Part shown: one piece after another, positions 26,115-35,911 of the stretch | Layout: each line of letters starts with the position of its first letter | Numbering within the stretch: the first letter of the stretch is position 1 | Source: Candidatus Phosphoribacter baldrii | Lineage (GTDB): Bacteria > Actinomycetota > Actinomycetes > Actinomycetales > Dermatophilaceae | DNA length: 64,000 nucleotides | Reading direction: 5' to 3' | Assembly: GCA_016704565.1 (NCBI GenBank) | Contig: JADIZV010000004.1 | Span: 917,234 to 981,233, forward strand | Notes under the pieces: model-generated | Seen by the model: the letters and a program-made list of their open reading frames with translations, nothing else | Database searches by the model: none | Told to the model about the DNA's origin: nothing | Position numbers and translations under genes: made by a program

Positions 26115-29100
26115 ATGACCACCCAGACACCCATCTCATCGTTCGACATCACCGACCCGAAGTCCGGACCGTCGGGCGGCATACGGGTCGCCGCCGACCT
26201 GCACCGCGACCGACTCGAGGTGCGACTGTCGAGCGGGATCCTCGCGGCCCTGTTCGCCTTCCCCCAACTCGGCCGACCACACTTCCCCGAACCCAGCGGC
26301 TCCGAGGGCCCGATGACCGTCCTGGGCCCCGAGGTCGTCACCGTCCTGGTCGCCGGGCTCCCTGCGGAGAGCGCCGAGCTGATCCGATCCGCCCTCGCCG
26401 GACGGATCGCTCTCGTCGCGTCGGGCGACCCCACCGACGTCGTCCCCCTCGAGCTCGGGCCGGCCAGCCCTGTCGACGACGGAGTCGGCTTCCCCCTTGT
26501 CGGCCGACCCGCCGAGCGCCGGCTCTACGACGTCGCGCTGCGGGCGGGGACGGTGGGCTGGGAGGTCGTCGCCCCGCATGCCGTCTACTACCGCTCGTCG
26601 TGGACCGACTTCGGGCTGGCCCACATCACCGACACCCACGTTGCCCGTCGGATCGACGCCTTCCGACCGACCCTGCGTGACCTCGGGCTGACCGAAGCGG
26701 CGGCCCGGATGTGCAACATGAACGACCAGTTCCGGGGGTTCGTCTCGTTCGCCAACCGGCTGCACGCGGCCGGCGAACTGGACGTCATCGTCGCCACCGG
26801 CGACCTCATCGACTACCTCCACGAGACTGACGACGATCCGCAGGGCCTGGGCAACGCCGGCTTCCTGCGCGACCTCATCCTCGGTCGGGCGCCGGGCCCG
26901 GACTGGCCGGTTGTGGAGGAGCTGCGGGTGCCCATCCTCATGACCCCGGGAAACCACGACTATCGACGCCACCCCTACCACCTGGTCTTCGACGCCCAGA
27001 TCGCCGGTCAAGACGTCTACCGGATCCGCAACTTCAGCAACCTCGCCCTGCTCGAGCGCGAGGCGATGGCCCTGACCAACGCCCTCTACTTCCCCGGTTC
27101 GACGGACGTGCCCAACCTCGGCAAGTCCGCGGCAACGGCCATGGTGGAGATCGACCCGCACGTGCGGGCCTTCCGCAAGGCCCTCGCCGAGCCCGGACCG
27201 CATGTCGCACGACTGGGCAAGCACCGCGTGGTGCTCGTCGACAGCGCGCACGACGTCGGCATGCCCGACTCGGGGACTGACGCGCTCTGGGAGGTGGTCA
27301 AGCAGTGGTGGGATGGCTCCGGAGACGAGGACCTCTTCACTCTCATCGGTGGCTCACCCAACTGCGAGGGGGTCAACGACGAGGAGTATGCCCTCGCCCT
27401 CGACGCCCTCGAGTCGGCCCCCGACGACGGCCTGGTCATCCTCGGAGTGCACGCCCCGCTGATCAACCCGTGGAACGGGGAGACCCCCTACTTCCTGCGC
27501 GAGACCCAGCGGCCCGCATTGGCGCACCAGGCCGCGTGGTGGGTGCAACGGCATACGGGAGAGCGGTCGGACGCCCTCGTCAGCGAGCACCCGGACTGGT
27601 TCGCGCGCCCGGGTGAGAGCGAACCGGCATACCTCAAGCGCGGGGACACCCAGGACCTGCTGGACTCGGGGGTCTCGCGCGGCCGCACCGACGACCTGCT
27701 GCGCGCGCTCGCCGGGGTCGGGACGCGGCGGCGGGCTGATGTCGTGCTCGCCGGACACACCCACCGGCAGAACGAGATCTCGATCCGGGTGCTCGAAGAC
27801 GGCAGCCTGGCCTACTTCCTGGACTTCTACACCGTCAACCCGCGGGCTTGGTATCCCAGCAAGGTCGTGCGGGTGGGCGACGCTCGACCCGCCGCCGACG
27901 GTCACCTGAACTTGCCGACGACGATGACCTACGTCGAGGTCGACGAGGACGCCATCGCGAACGCCGAGCCGCACCCGTTGCCGTGGGACGCCACGCACGA
28001 CTGGGTCACCTTCGTCCCGCCGTATGCCGATCCGCTGGCGACATCGATCGACCCCCGCGCCTGGTGGGACCGGCACAAGCCGCTGCAACTGCAGACCGGG
28101 GCGCTGGGCCTGTGGGAGAACAACCAGGTGAGCTTCAGCGGGCTGCGCTTGCTCACCGTCCGCAGCGACGTCATCCAGCGGGTCCATTTCCTGCCACGCG
28201 AGCGCCTGGACGCCTACCGCTGGGAGCTGACCCTTGAGCAGGCCACCGCGCCGGACCCACGCCACCACGTCATCACCCGGGAGCGCACCCGCCGGTTCGG
28301 CTCCCCTCCGGCCGCCGGGGCGCCCGCGGTGCTCGTGCCCGCGGGCGGTGGGCACTCGGTGGTCTACCGCGACGGCGAAGGCTTCCTCGTCGAGATGTGG
28401 GACGTCCCCGGCTCAGCCGGTGCCGGACGCCTGGCCGGGAGGGACGTCGCTCCGGCCGCCGTGGGCGCGCCCTCGGGCTTCGTGGGTCCGGACGGGATGG
28501 CCGTCGTGCTGTTCCGCGGCGACGACAGTCACATCCATTCGCTCTACTGGTTGGGGACCGCGGCCGCGGGGCACGACGCCCTCTCACAGTCGTGCGGAGC
28601 GATCGAAGCGGCCGGAGACCCCAGCGGCTATGTCTGGGGAGGCATCACCCACGTCTTCTACCGCAGCCCCGACAACCACATCGAGGAGCTGTGGTGGCCA
28701 GGAAGCGAGGCGGTCAACCACGGGCATATCACGGGCTACTGCGACGAGCCGTTGGCTGCCGGTGACCCGCATGGCTATCCGGTGACGACAACCGGGCAGA
28801 ACGTCGTCGTCTACCGCGGGGTCGACGGTCACATCCACTCGCTCTATTGGTCGGACGGGCCGACCGGCCATGACAACCTGTCCGGCTACTGCGGGTCACC
28901 GTTGGCCGTCGGCGACCCGGTCGGCTATCACCTGGCCCATCTGGACGCCCATCAGGTCGTCTATCGGGGCGGGCGATGGTCACCTGCACGAGATCTGGTG
29001 GGTCGGCGCCGCCGCGGCAAGCGCATGGGACCTCGTCGCCGCGGCAGGCGCTCCCCCGGCTGCTGCCGACCCGGCGTGCTGGTTCACCCCCGCGAGCGGG

Positions 29101-29319
29101 ACCAAGCACGTGGCGTATGCCGGTCTCGATGGCCACGTCCACGACCTCGCCTGGGCGCCCGGAGCCGCCTCCCCCACGTGGACCGACCTCACCCTCGCCG
29201 CGCTGGCCCCGCCAGCAGCCGGTGACCGGGTCGCGGGCTTCGCCGAGGCCGGGTCGGCGACCTCACGGGTGGTCTTCCGTGGGACCGATGGACACCTGCA
29301 CGAGATCCGTTGGGGCTGA
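26115..29319 (+). CDS. Calcineurin-like metallophosphoesterase with seven-bladed propeller (frameshifted)
   Basis: The enzyme half has the full metallophosphoesterase set: DTH near residue 175, ATGDLID near 228, PGNHD near 279 and AGHTH near 547. From about residue 735 there are seven repeats of the form VVYRG.DGHIH.LYW (the last ones HVAYAGLDGHVHDLAW and RVVFRGTDGHLHEIRW), spaced 45-55 residues, which resemble the blades of a lectin-like beta-propeller. The frame breaks at 28966-28973 (GGGGCGGGCGATGG): removing one G restores the repeats to a stop at 29319, giving about 1067 residues. I treat it as one gene with a probable read error. No signal peptide is evident. Start ATG at 26115. Substrate unknown. 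Confidence 0.8.
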
Positions 29320-29375
29320 GCCGCTTCCGGGCAATTCCCGCGCGCCCGGGGACCCTGCTGTGATTCGATGGGTCG

Positions 29376-32324
29376 ATGCGTGTCGGCGTGCTGGGGCCGC
29401 TCCTGGCCGAAGGAGCGGACGGCGAGACGACGCCTCGCGGCCAACGGCCGCGAGACGTCCTCGCCGTGCTGCTCCAACGCCGAGGCCACATCGTCACCCC
29501 CGACGCGCTGCTTGACCTGGTATGGGGCGACGCGGCACGGGACCTCACGTCGTCGGCCGTGCATACCGTTGTCGCTCGACTGCGCCGATCCCTGGGCAGC
29601 GACAGCATCGAAACCCATGATGCTGGCTACCGACTCGGGCGAGCCGTCCAGCTCGACTCGGATGACTTCGACGCGGCCTTGCGCCGGGCCCGTGAGGCCA
29701 CCGCGGCCGGGGACGCCACCGGTGCGGTCGCGGCATACCGGGATGCCGTTGCGGTGTGGCGCGGTCCGCACGCCTTCGAAGGGGTGAGCGACGACCTCGT
29801 CATGGCCGATCGGGCGCGGCTGGAGGAGGCCCGGGCACAAACGATCGACGAACTGGCGGCGGCCCTGCTGTCCACCGGGACCGCCCCAGCCACGGACGAG
29901 GCCCTCGCTCTGGCAACCGCTCTCACCCGCGACCATCCGCTGCGGGAAGGGAGTCATCGGACAGCGATGCTCGCCGCGGTCCGAGCTGGTCGCCAAGCCG
30001 AGGCACTGGAGATCTACCGCGGTTTGAGGGCTCGGCTGCGCCAGGAACTCGGCATCGAACCCGGTCCGCCCACCCAGGCCCTGCACCTGCGCATCCTCGA
30101 GCAGGACCCGACCCTGGAGATCGTGCCCAGGCCGGGGGTCGCGGTGGGTCGGGGCCTGGACTCCGCGGGCGAAAAACCGCGGCCCGGCCAGCGGGAAAGC
30201 GGCCGGTTGCCCGCGCCGCTGACCCCGACGGTGGGCCGAGACCAGGAGGTGACCACTGTGCTGACCCTGCTGGAGCAGGGACGCCGGTTGGTGACCATCC
30301 TCGGTCCGGGGGGCGTGGGCAAGAGCCGACTGCTCGCCGAGGTCGGCACCCGGCTGAGTGCGGACCCCGACCAAGAGGTCGTCTATGTCGACCTCGCCGG
30401 CCTGGGCGTCAGCGCCGCGGCCGACATCGCCGACGCGGTGTCCGTGAGCTTCCGGCTCCCGGTGTCCCGCGAGGATCCCGTGACCGGCTTGGTCACCGCA
30501 CTCGCCGATGATCGTCTCGTCGCTCTTGTCGATGAGGCCGAGTGGTCGACTCCGGCGGTCGCCGAGGTTGCGTCGCGAGTCCTTGCTGGCTGCCCCGGCG
30601 TGCGCCTCGTCGTGACCTCGCGAGTGCCGCTGGAGGTCCTCGGGGAGAGCCGGGTGCTCCTCGCCCCCCTGGCCTGCCCTGCCGAAGACGCGTCAGGAGG
30701 CGACGCGCGCACAGCCCCGGCGGTTCGGCTCCTTGAGGACCGGCTGCGCGACCACGCGCCGGACATTGTCATCGGAGATGCGGACGGAGCCCACCTCGGA
30801 CGGTTGGCCCGCCGCGTCGACGGCCTCCCACTCGCGCTCGAGCTGCTCGCCGGGTATGCCGCCTCCCGCAGCCTCGCCGAGCTGGTGCCGCTGGTCGAGG
30901 CTCCGTTGGATGTGGCCAGCCCCCAGGTGGGACACCGCCCTCGGCACCGGAGCCTGCGCGACACCCTGTTGTGGAGCGTCGAACGTCTGTCTCCGAGCGA
31001 GCGCACAGTCCTGAGGCGGCTGGGCGTGTTTGCCGGGTCCTTTGACGTGTCGGCTGCTCGTGCCGTCGTCGGTGGATCGCTGCATCCGTTGAAAGTCGAG
31101 GCGGGCCTGCGGGCCTTGGTGCGCGAAGCACTGGTCCAGCTTGATCGACGCGGGCCTCGCACCCGGGTGCGGTTGTTGCGCACAGTGCGAGACCTGGCTC
31201 TTGAGGAGCTCACCGCAGCCGGAGAGATCGAGCAGGTACGTCGCCGCCATCGGGAGTGGTATGCCGCCCGCTGGCGTGGTCAGCCGCTGCACGACGAGTT
31301 GGTGATCGAGGTCGGGGAGAGCTACGACGACTACCTTGAGGCGCTGCGGCAGGCCTTGGCCGCCCGCGACGCCCGCTCGGTCGCCGACCTGGCGATCGCC
31401 TTGGGGCGACGGTGGGCGTTCGTGGAGGCCGCCGGGATCGGCGTGCGGTGGTTGGACCGGGTGTTGGCCGCGGATCTGCTCGACCCTGTGCAGACGGCCC
31501 GGGTGCAGGTGCTCTGGGTCGGGCTCGGCCACCACATGTCGTGGACCGACACCTCGCACGTGGTCGGGACAACTCACGCTGCACTCGCCGACGACCCCGA
31601 CTGGCTGGCCCAGTCGTGGCTGCTCGAAGCCATCCACCGCTACATGTCCGGCGACTTCTCCGGGGCTGTCGCGGCGTCCGAGCGCATGGTCCAGACCGCC
31701 AAGAGCGGGGCCCGATGGCACCTGCCCGAGGCCCTGGCCACCCTCGCGGCCGCGTTGGCGGCCGCCGGGGAGCGCGAGCGAGCGCTGGCCGCGGCCGACC
31801 AAGCATGGGCGCTCATCGGAGCTTCACCCACCGTCGTCCATTTCGCCGCGGTCGTGCCAAAGGTCGGGCTTTCGCTCGTCGACGCCGACCAACCGCAGCG
31901 GGCCTATGACATCTTCACCACCGCCATCGCAGACGTCGGCGCACGATTCGGAATCGCGCCGACGCTGACCACGGTGACCAACGTCGGGTGGGCGGCCCTG
32001 GGGATCGATCGTCCTGCGGAGGCGCTGCGCTGGTTTGGCCACGCTGCAGAGACTGGCTCGCACCGAGGACTCTTCCTCGCCGAAGACAGCTTGGGGACCG
32101 CCTGTGCCTTGGCCTTCCTGGGCCACCCCGATGCAGAAGTGATGCTCGATGCTGCCGACGAGTTGTGTCGGCGACATGCGCTCACCCTGTCACCGCGCCA
32201 GGCCGCCCACCGGGACAGGGCCCGGGCATTGGCGCCGTCATCCAGCGCCGCGCACCTTGACGTCCAAACCGACGACGATCTGGCCAGCCCGATCTTTGCC
32301 GCCGCCCGCGCATTGGCGACCTGA
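29376..32324 (+). CDS. SARP/AfsR-type transcriptional regulator with ATPase domain
   Basis: A 982-residue regulator of the BTAD/SARP class. Residues 1-95 form an OmpR-like winged helix (LRGQRPRDVLAVLL-type block, VHTVVARLRRSLGS), residues ~100-250 the bacterial transcriptional activation domain, ending LRQELGIEPGPPTQALHLRILEQDP in pieces; the STAND-type ATPase follows with P-loop LGPGGVGKSR near residue 311 and VVYVDLAG; the C-terminal third is helical, TPR-like. Such proteins activate secondary-metabolite or stress genes. It lies 56 bp after the metallophosphoesterase, so it may control the MMPL-phosphoesterase cluster. ATG at 29376. Confidence 0.92.
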   Translation: MRVGVLGPLLAEGADGETTPRGQRPRDVLAVLLQRRGHIVTPDALLDLVWGDAARDLTSSAVHTVVARLRRSLGSDSIETHDAGYRLGRAVQLDSDDFDAALRRAREATAAGDATGAVAAYRDAVAVWRGPHAFEGVSDDLVMADRARLEEARAQTIDELAAALLSTGTAPATDEALALATALTRDHPLREGSHRTAMLAAVRAGRQAEALEIYRGLRARLRQELGIEPGPPTQALHLRILEQDPTLEIVPRPGVAVGRGLDSAGEKPRPGQRESGRLPAPLTPTVGRDQEVTTVLTLLEQGRRLVTILGPGGVGKSRLLAEVGTRLSADPDQEVVYVDLAGLGVSAAADIADAVSVSFRLPVSREDPVTGLVTALADDRLVALVDEAEWSTPAVAEVASRVLAGCPGVRLVVTSRVPLEVLGESRVLLAPLACPAEDASGGDARTAPAVRLLEDRLRDHAPDIVIGDADGAHLGRLARRVDGLPLALELLAGYAASRSLAELVPLVEAPLDVASPQVGHRPRHRSLRDTLLWSVERLSPSERTVLRRLGVFAGSFDVSAARAVVGGSLHPLKVEAGLRALVREALVQLDRRGPRTRVRLLRTVRDLALEELTAAGEIEQVRRRHREWYAARWRGQPLHDELVIEVGESYDDYLEALRQALAARDARSVADLAIALGRRWAFVEAAGIGVRWLDRVLAADLLDPVQTARVQVLWVGLGHHMSWTDTSHVVGTTHAALADDPDWLAQSWLLEAIHRYMSGDFSGAVAASERMVQTAKSGARWHLPEALATLAAALAAAGERERALAAADQAWALIGASPTVVHFAAVVPKVGLSLVDADQPQRAYDIFTTAIADVGARFGIAPTLTTVTNVGWAALGIDRPAEALRWFGHAAETGSHRGLFLAEDSLGTACALAFLGHPDAEVMLDAADELCRRHALTLSPRQAAHRDRARALAPSSSAAHLDVQTDDDLASPIFAAARALAT

Positions 32325-32340
32325 CCGCGGACCGGGGCGG

Positions 32341-32367
32341 ACGGCATACCGGATTCTCGTATGCCGT
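32341..32367. terminator. Terminator-like hairpin built from an inverted pair of the recurrent word
   Basis: ACGGCATAC (32341-32349) pairs with GTATGCCGT (32359-32367) around a 9-base loop. It lies exactly between the converging SARP and htpX genes, where a bidirectional terminator is expected. Confidence 0.7.
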
Positions 32368-32385
32368 GCGGCTGGGGCGGGCGGC

Positions 32386-33267
32386 TCAGCGGCCGAGGTG
32401 GCCGCCGCCGGCCATGGCCTCCAGGCGGCGGACCCGTTCGTGCATCGGCGGGTGGGTCGAGAACAGCCGGGACACGTCCTGGGCCCGGAACGGGTTGGCG
32501 ATCATCATGTGGCTGGCGTTGACCACCTGCTGTTGCGGCGCGAGCGGGGCGCGCGCCACCCCCAGCTCGAGCTTGCGCAGTGCGGAGGCGAGGGCGAGCG
32601 GGTCGCCGGTGAGGGCCGACCCGTCCTCGTCGGCGTCGAACTCCCGGGTCCGGCTGATCGCCAGATGGATGACCGTCGCGGCCATCGGGGCTAACAGCGC
32701 GAAGCCGAGCATGGCCAGCGGGTTGGGGCGGTTCTCGTCCGAGCTTCCGCCGCCGCCGAACATCCCGGCGAACATCATCATCTGGGCCACCGAGGTGATG
32801 ACACCGGCGATCGCGGCGGCCACCGACGAGGTGAGGATGTCGCGGTTGTAGACGTGCATGAGCTCGTGCCCGAGCACGCCGCGAAGCTCGCGCTCGTCGA
32901 GCAGGCGCAGGATCCCCTCGGTGCAGCAGACGGCTGCGTTGTCCGGATTGCGGCCGGTGGCAAAGGCATTCGGGGCATCCGTCGGGCTGATGTAGAGCCG
33001 CGGCATCGGCTTGCCGGCCTTGGTCGACAGCTCACGGACGATGCGATACATCGCGGGGGCCTGGGCCTCGCTCACCGGGTAGGCGCGCATGGCGCGGATC
33101 GCGAGCTTGTCGCTGTTCCAGTAGCCGTAGAACGTCGTGGCCAGCCCGATGAGGGCAAAGATCCAGATGTAACGACCCCCCGACACGAGCGCGCCGAGCC
33201 CGAGCAGCAACGCCCAGATGGCGCCGAAGAGGGCAGCGGTCTTGAGGCCGTTGTAGTGCTTGTGCAT
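32386..33267 (-). CDS. htpX: Protease HtpX, membrane zinc metallopeptidase (M48)
   Basis: A 293-residue membrane protease that removes damaged or misfolded membrane proteins. Two N-terminal helices (residues ~8-50) are followed by the zinc motif HELMHVY at 134-140, two more hydrophobic stretches near 150-200, and a third zinc ligand region RTREFDADEDGSAL. Length and layout match actinobacterial HtpX. I chose the ATG at 33267 (MHKHYNGLKT); the much longer open frame upstream is out of character. Single gene, divergent from the DeoR-type regulator. Confidence 0.96.
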   Translation of the reverse strand: MHKHYNGLKTAALFGAIWALLLGLGALVSGGRYIWIFALIGLATTFYGYWNSDKLAIRAMRAYPVSEAQAPAMYRIVRELSTKAGKPMPRLYISPTDAPNAFATGRNPDNAAVCCTEGILRLLDERELRGVLGHELMHVYNRDILTSSVAAAIAGVITSVAQMMMFAGMFGGGGSSDENRPNPLAMLGFALLAPMAATVIHLAISRTREFDADEDGSALTGDPLALASALRKLELGVARAPLAPQQQVVNASHMMIANPFRAQDVSRLFSTHPPMHERVRRLEAMAGGGHLGR

Positions 33268-33394
33268 GACCCGCTCAACGAGACAGCGGCTCAGGGTTGT
33301 TCCCGGCGCTGCCCGGCGGGACGGCCCCGCCAGCCTGAGGTGACCACCGGGCGAGCCGGGGGCGGTTCGGGGCGAGCCGGGGGCGAGCGGCACC

Positions 33395-33430
33395 GGACGG
33401 CATACCGGACGGCATACCGGACGACATACC
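33395..33430. repeat. Three tandem 12-bp units of the recurrent word
   Basis: GGACGGCATACC occurs at 33395-33406 and 33407-33418, followed by a one-base variant GGACGACATACC at 33419-33430. It lies in the intergenic region between divergent htpX and the DeoR gene. Spacing of 12 bp is about one helical turn. Confidence 0.85.
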
Positions 33431-33562
33431 GGCACCGGCGCGCGCGGGCCCCGATTCACTCCGTTCGGACATAATCGGGCACAATCGAAGGTGCGGCGAC
33501 TGCCGACCAACGTCACCAACGCCCGGCACCGCATGCCGAGCCCAACGGGAGGAGCGTTCCCG

Positions 33563-34324
33563 GTGTATGCCCCAGAACGCCAACAGGCCATCCTGGCGAC
33601 CGCCCGCGCCGAGGGACGGGTGGAGGTCGCGGCGCTCGCCGAGACGCTGCATGTCACCCCGGAGACAGTGCGCCGTGACCTCACCGCACTGGAACGCCTT
33701 GGCGTCGTCCGGCGCGTCCACGGGGGCGCCTTGCCCGTTGAGCGCCTGGAGATCGAACCGACGCTGGCGACCCGGCGCGACCAGTTCGCCGAGGAGAAGC
33801 AGCGCATCGCGGCGCGGGCCCTGGAAGAACTCCCCCGCGAGGGCACCGTGCTGCTGGACTCGGGCTCCACGACCCAGGCGTTGGCGGACATCATCCCCGC
33901 CGACCGGGAACTCACCGTCGTCACAAACTCGATTGCCATCGCGCTCACCCTGCAGAGCCATCCCGGCGTGGACCTCTACGTGCTCGGAGGTCGAGTGCGC
34001 CAGCGCACCGGAGCGGCAGTGGGCACCTGGGTCACTACGGCCCTCACCGACGTCAGCGTGGATGTCGCCTTCCTCGGGGCGAACGGCTTCTCGGTCACCC
34101 GCGGAATGACCACGCCGGACCAGGCCGAGGCCCTGGCCAAACGGGCCATGGTCGCGTCGGGACGGCGATGCGTCGTCCTGGCCGACTCGTCCAAGGCCGA
34201 GCTTGTCCACTTCCATCGCTTCGCGGACCTGGATGACATCGCCCTGCTCATCACGGACCGCGGGCTCGACGAAGAGACCGCCGAGCAGCTGGACGCCAGC
34301 GGCACGGACGTCGTCCGGGTCTGA
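33563..34324 (+). CDS. fruR: DeoR/GlpR-family regulator, probable fructose operon repressor
   Basis: A 253-residue DeoR-type repressor. Residues ~1-60 are the helix-turn-helix (ERQQAILATARAEGRVEVAALAETLHVTPETVRRDL, in pieces), and the remainder is the sugar-phosphate sensor domain with GTVLLDSGSTTQALA, TNSIAIA and LGANGFSVTRGMTTPD. It precedes fruK and the fructose PTS genes, so fructose 1-phosphate is the likely effector. I chose the GTG at 33563, nine bases after GGGAGGA; an ATG at 33533 is possible. The 130-bp gap to fruK carries an inverted operator-like pair. Confidence 0.88.
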   Translation: MYAPERQQAILATARAEGRVEVAALAETLHVTPETVRRDLTALERLGVVRRVHGGALPVERLEIEPTLATRRDQFAEEKQRIAARALEELPREGTVLLDSGSTTQALADIIPADRELTVVTNSIAIALTLQSHPGVDLYVLGGRVRQRTGAAVGTWVTTALTDVSVDVAFLGANGFSVTRGMTTPDQAEALAKRAMVASGRRCVVLADSSKAELVHFHRFADLDDIALLITDRGLDEETAEQLDASGTDVVRV

Positions 34325-34353
34325 GGGCCGCCACACACCCGGAGACAAATCCA

Positions 34354-34405
34354 ACACAAACACAGATTCAGATCCCCGAAACTCTTTACTTGGCTTTGTT
34401 TGTGT
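34354..34405. promoter_or_regulatory. Inverted operator-like pair upstream of fruK
   Basis: ACACAAACA (34354-34362) and its exact complement TGTTTGTGT (34397-34405) are 43 bp apart, about four helical turns. The intervening stretch is unusually AT-rich for this genome. DeoR-family repressors often bind distant matching sites and loop DNA, so the upstream regulator is the natural candidate. Confidence 0.65.
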
Positions 34406-34454
34406 GGCATCATCGGTGATGTAACCGCTTGCGGACACTGCCGAGGAGGCCCGG

Positions 34455-35405
34455 ATGATCGTCACGCTCACCCCGAACCCGAGCATCGATCGCACCGTGT
34501 CGGTTCCGGCCCTTGAGCATGGCGAGGTCAACCGCGCGTCCGGCAGCCGGATCGACCCGGGCGGCAAGGGCATCAACGTCGCTCGCGCCCTCGCCACCAA
34601 CGGCACCGAGGCCCTGGCCGTCCTGCCCTCCGGCGGACCCGAGGGGCACCTGCTGCAGGCGCTCCTGCGCCGGGCCGGCACGGCATACGCGGCGGTGCCC
34701 ATCGAGGGCACCACCCGGATGAACATCGCGGTCATCGAGCCCGATGGCACGACGACCAAGCTCAACGAGCCGGGTCCCACCCTCTCGGACGACGAGCTCG
34801 ACGCCTTGCTCGCCGCCGTCGACGAGCACCTCTCCCCCGACCTGCGCTGGATCGTCGGCTGCGGCAGCCTCACCCCTGGGATGCCGACGACGATCTATGC
34901 CGACCTGGTCCGGCGCGGTCACGCCCACGGCATCAAGGTCGCCATCGACTCCTCGGGCGCGCCCTTCACCGCCGCGATCCCGGCCGGCCCGGACCTCATC
35001 AAGCCCAACCACGAGGAGCTCGAGGAGCTCGTCGGTCGTCGGCTGCACTCGCTCGCTGAGGTGGGCGAGGCCGCTCGGACCCTCGTCGACGGCGGCATTG
35101 GGACCGTCATCGTCAGCTTGGGCAGGCACGGCGCCCTGCTGGTCAACGCCGACGCGGTCGCCCACGCAAGCGCGCACGTCACCCGCCCGGTGTCCACCGT
35201 CGGAGCCGGCGACTCGCTCGTGGCCGGCTACCTGCATGCCGTATGCCGCGGCGCCACCCCCCGTGAGGCCCTCGCCACCGGGGTCGCCTGGGGGGCAGCC
35301 GCCGTGAGTCTGCCCGGCAGCCGGATGCCCGGGCCCGAGGACATCGCCGCCATCACGGTGACAAGCACCGACACCCCTGATCTCACGCTCTGCCTCATCG
35401 ACTGA
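34455..35405 (+). CDS. fruK: 1-phosphofructokinase
   Basis: FruK phosphorylates fructose 1-phosphate, the product of the fructose PTS, to fructose 1,6-bisphosphate. The 316-residue PfkB-family protein starts MIVTLTPNPSIDRTV and has the substrate-side GGKGINVARALA near residue 36-47 and the catalytic VSTVGAGDSLVAGY with its aspartate near residue 253. Length is typical. It follows the DeoR-type regulator and is followed at 56 bp by the EIIA gene, a complete fructose utilisation order. Confidence 0.95.
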   Translation: MIVTLTPNPSIDRTVSVPALEHGEVNRASGSRIDPGGKGINVARALATNGTEALAVLPSGGPEGHLLQALLRRAGTAYAAVPIEGTTRMNIAVIEPDGTTTKLNEPGPTLSDDELDALLAAVDEHLSPDLRWIVGCGSLTPGMPTTIYADLVRRGHAHGIKVAIDSSGAPFTAAIPAGPDLIKPNHEELEELVGRRLHSLAEVGEAARTLVDGGIGTVIVSLGRHGALLVNADAVAHASAHVTRPVSTVGAGDSLVAGYLHAVCRGATPREALATGVAWGAAAVSLPGSRMPGPEDIAAITVTSTDTPDLTLCLID

Positions 35406-35461
35406 TCCACCGCTCACCCCCTCGCCGCCACCCGACGAGCCCACCGAAGGAGTCTCCCGCC

Positions 35462-35911
35462 ATGTCCCTCATCAGCCAGACCCAGGTCATCCTCGACCTC
35501 GCCGCACCGGATCGGCACGAGGCGACCCGCACTCTCGCGACCACCCTCGTGGCCGACGGCCGGTGCACCGACCTCGACCTGTTCCTCTCCGACGTCCGCA
35601 AGCGCGAGGAGCAGATGGCGACCGGGTTGCCCGGCGGCATCGGCATCCCGCACGCGCGCAGCGCCGGCATCAGCACTCCCTCGCTCGTCTTCGGACGCTC
35701 ACGTGAGGGCATCGACTGGGGGGCCGAGGACGGACCCGCCACCCTCATCTTCCTCATCGCCGCCCCGGACGGCGGTGGGGAGGCGCACTTGGCGATCCTC
35801 GCCAAGCTCGCGCGCAAGCTCATGCGGAAAGAGTTCCGCCAAGCACTGACCGACGCGGCCACGGAGGCCGAGGTCGTCGAGATCATCGAACGAGAGGTTG
35901 TGAACGCATGA
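35462..35911 (+). CDS. Fructose PTS EIIA component
   Basis: A 149-residue phosphocarrier of the fructose/mannitol EIIA family. The phosphorylated histidine is His64 in GIGIPHARS. It accepts phosphate from HPr (encoded downstream) and passes it to EIIB. The stop overlaps the EIIBC start (ATGA), indicating coupled translation. ATG at 35462 is the only reasonable start. Confidence 0.94.
   Translation: MSLISQTQVILDLAAPDRHEATRTLATTLVADGRCTDLDLFLSDVRKREEQMATGLPGGIGIPHARSAGISTPSLVFGRSREGIDWGAEDGPATLIFLIAAPDGGGEAHLAILAKLARKLMRKEFRQALTDAATEAEVVEIIEREVVNA

Noticed and set aside
28968..29225. The in-frame continuation of the metallophosphoesterase after 28970
   Set aside because: The residues become Arg/Pro-rich with no repeats, while the neighbouring frame continues the propeller, so the uncorrected C terminus is artificial.
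32149..32694. A 181-codon plus-strand frame between SARP and htpX
   Set aside because: It overlaps the SARP 3' end and the htpX antisense strand and has no recognisable protein character.
33275..34873. A long minus-strand frame opposite the fruR gene
   Set aside because: Shadow of the DeoR-type gene and fruK; no start or family motif.
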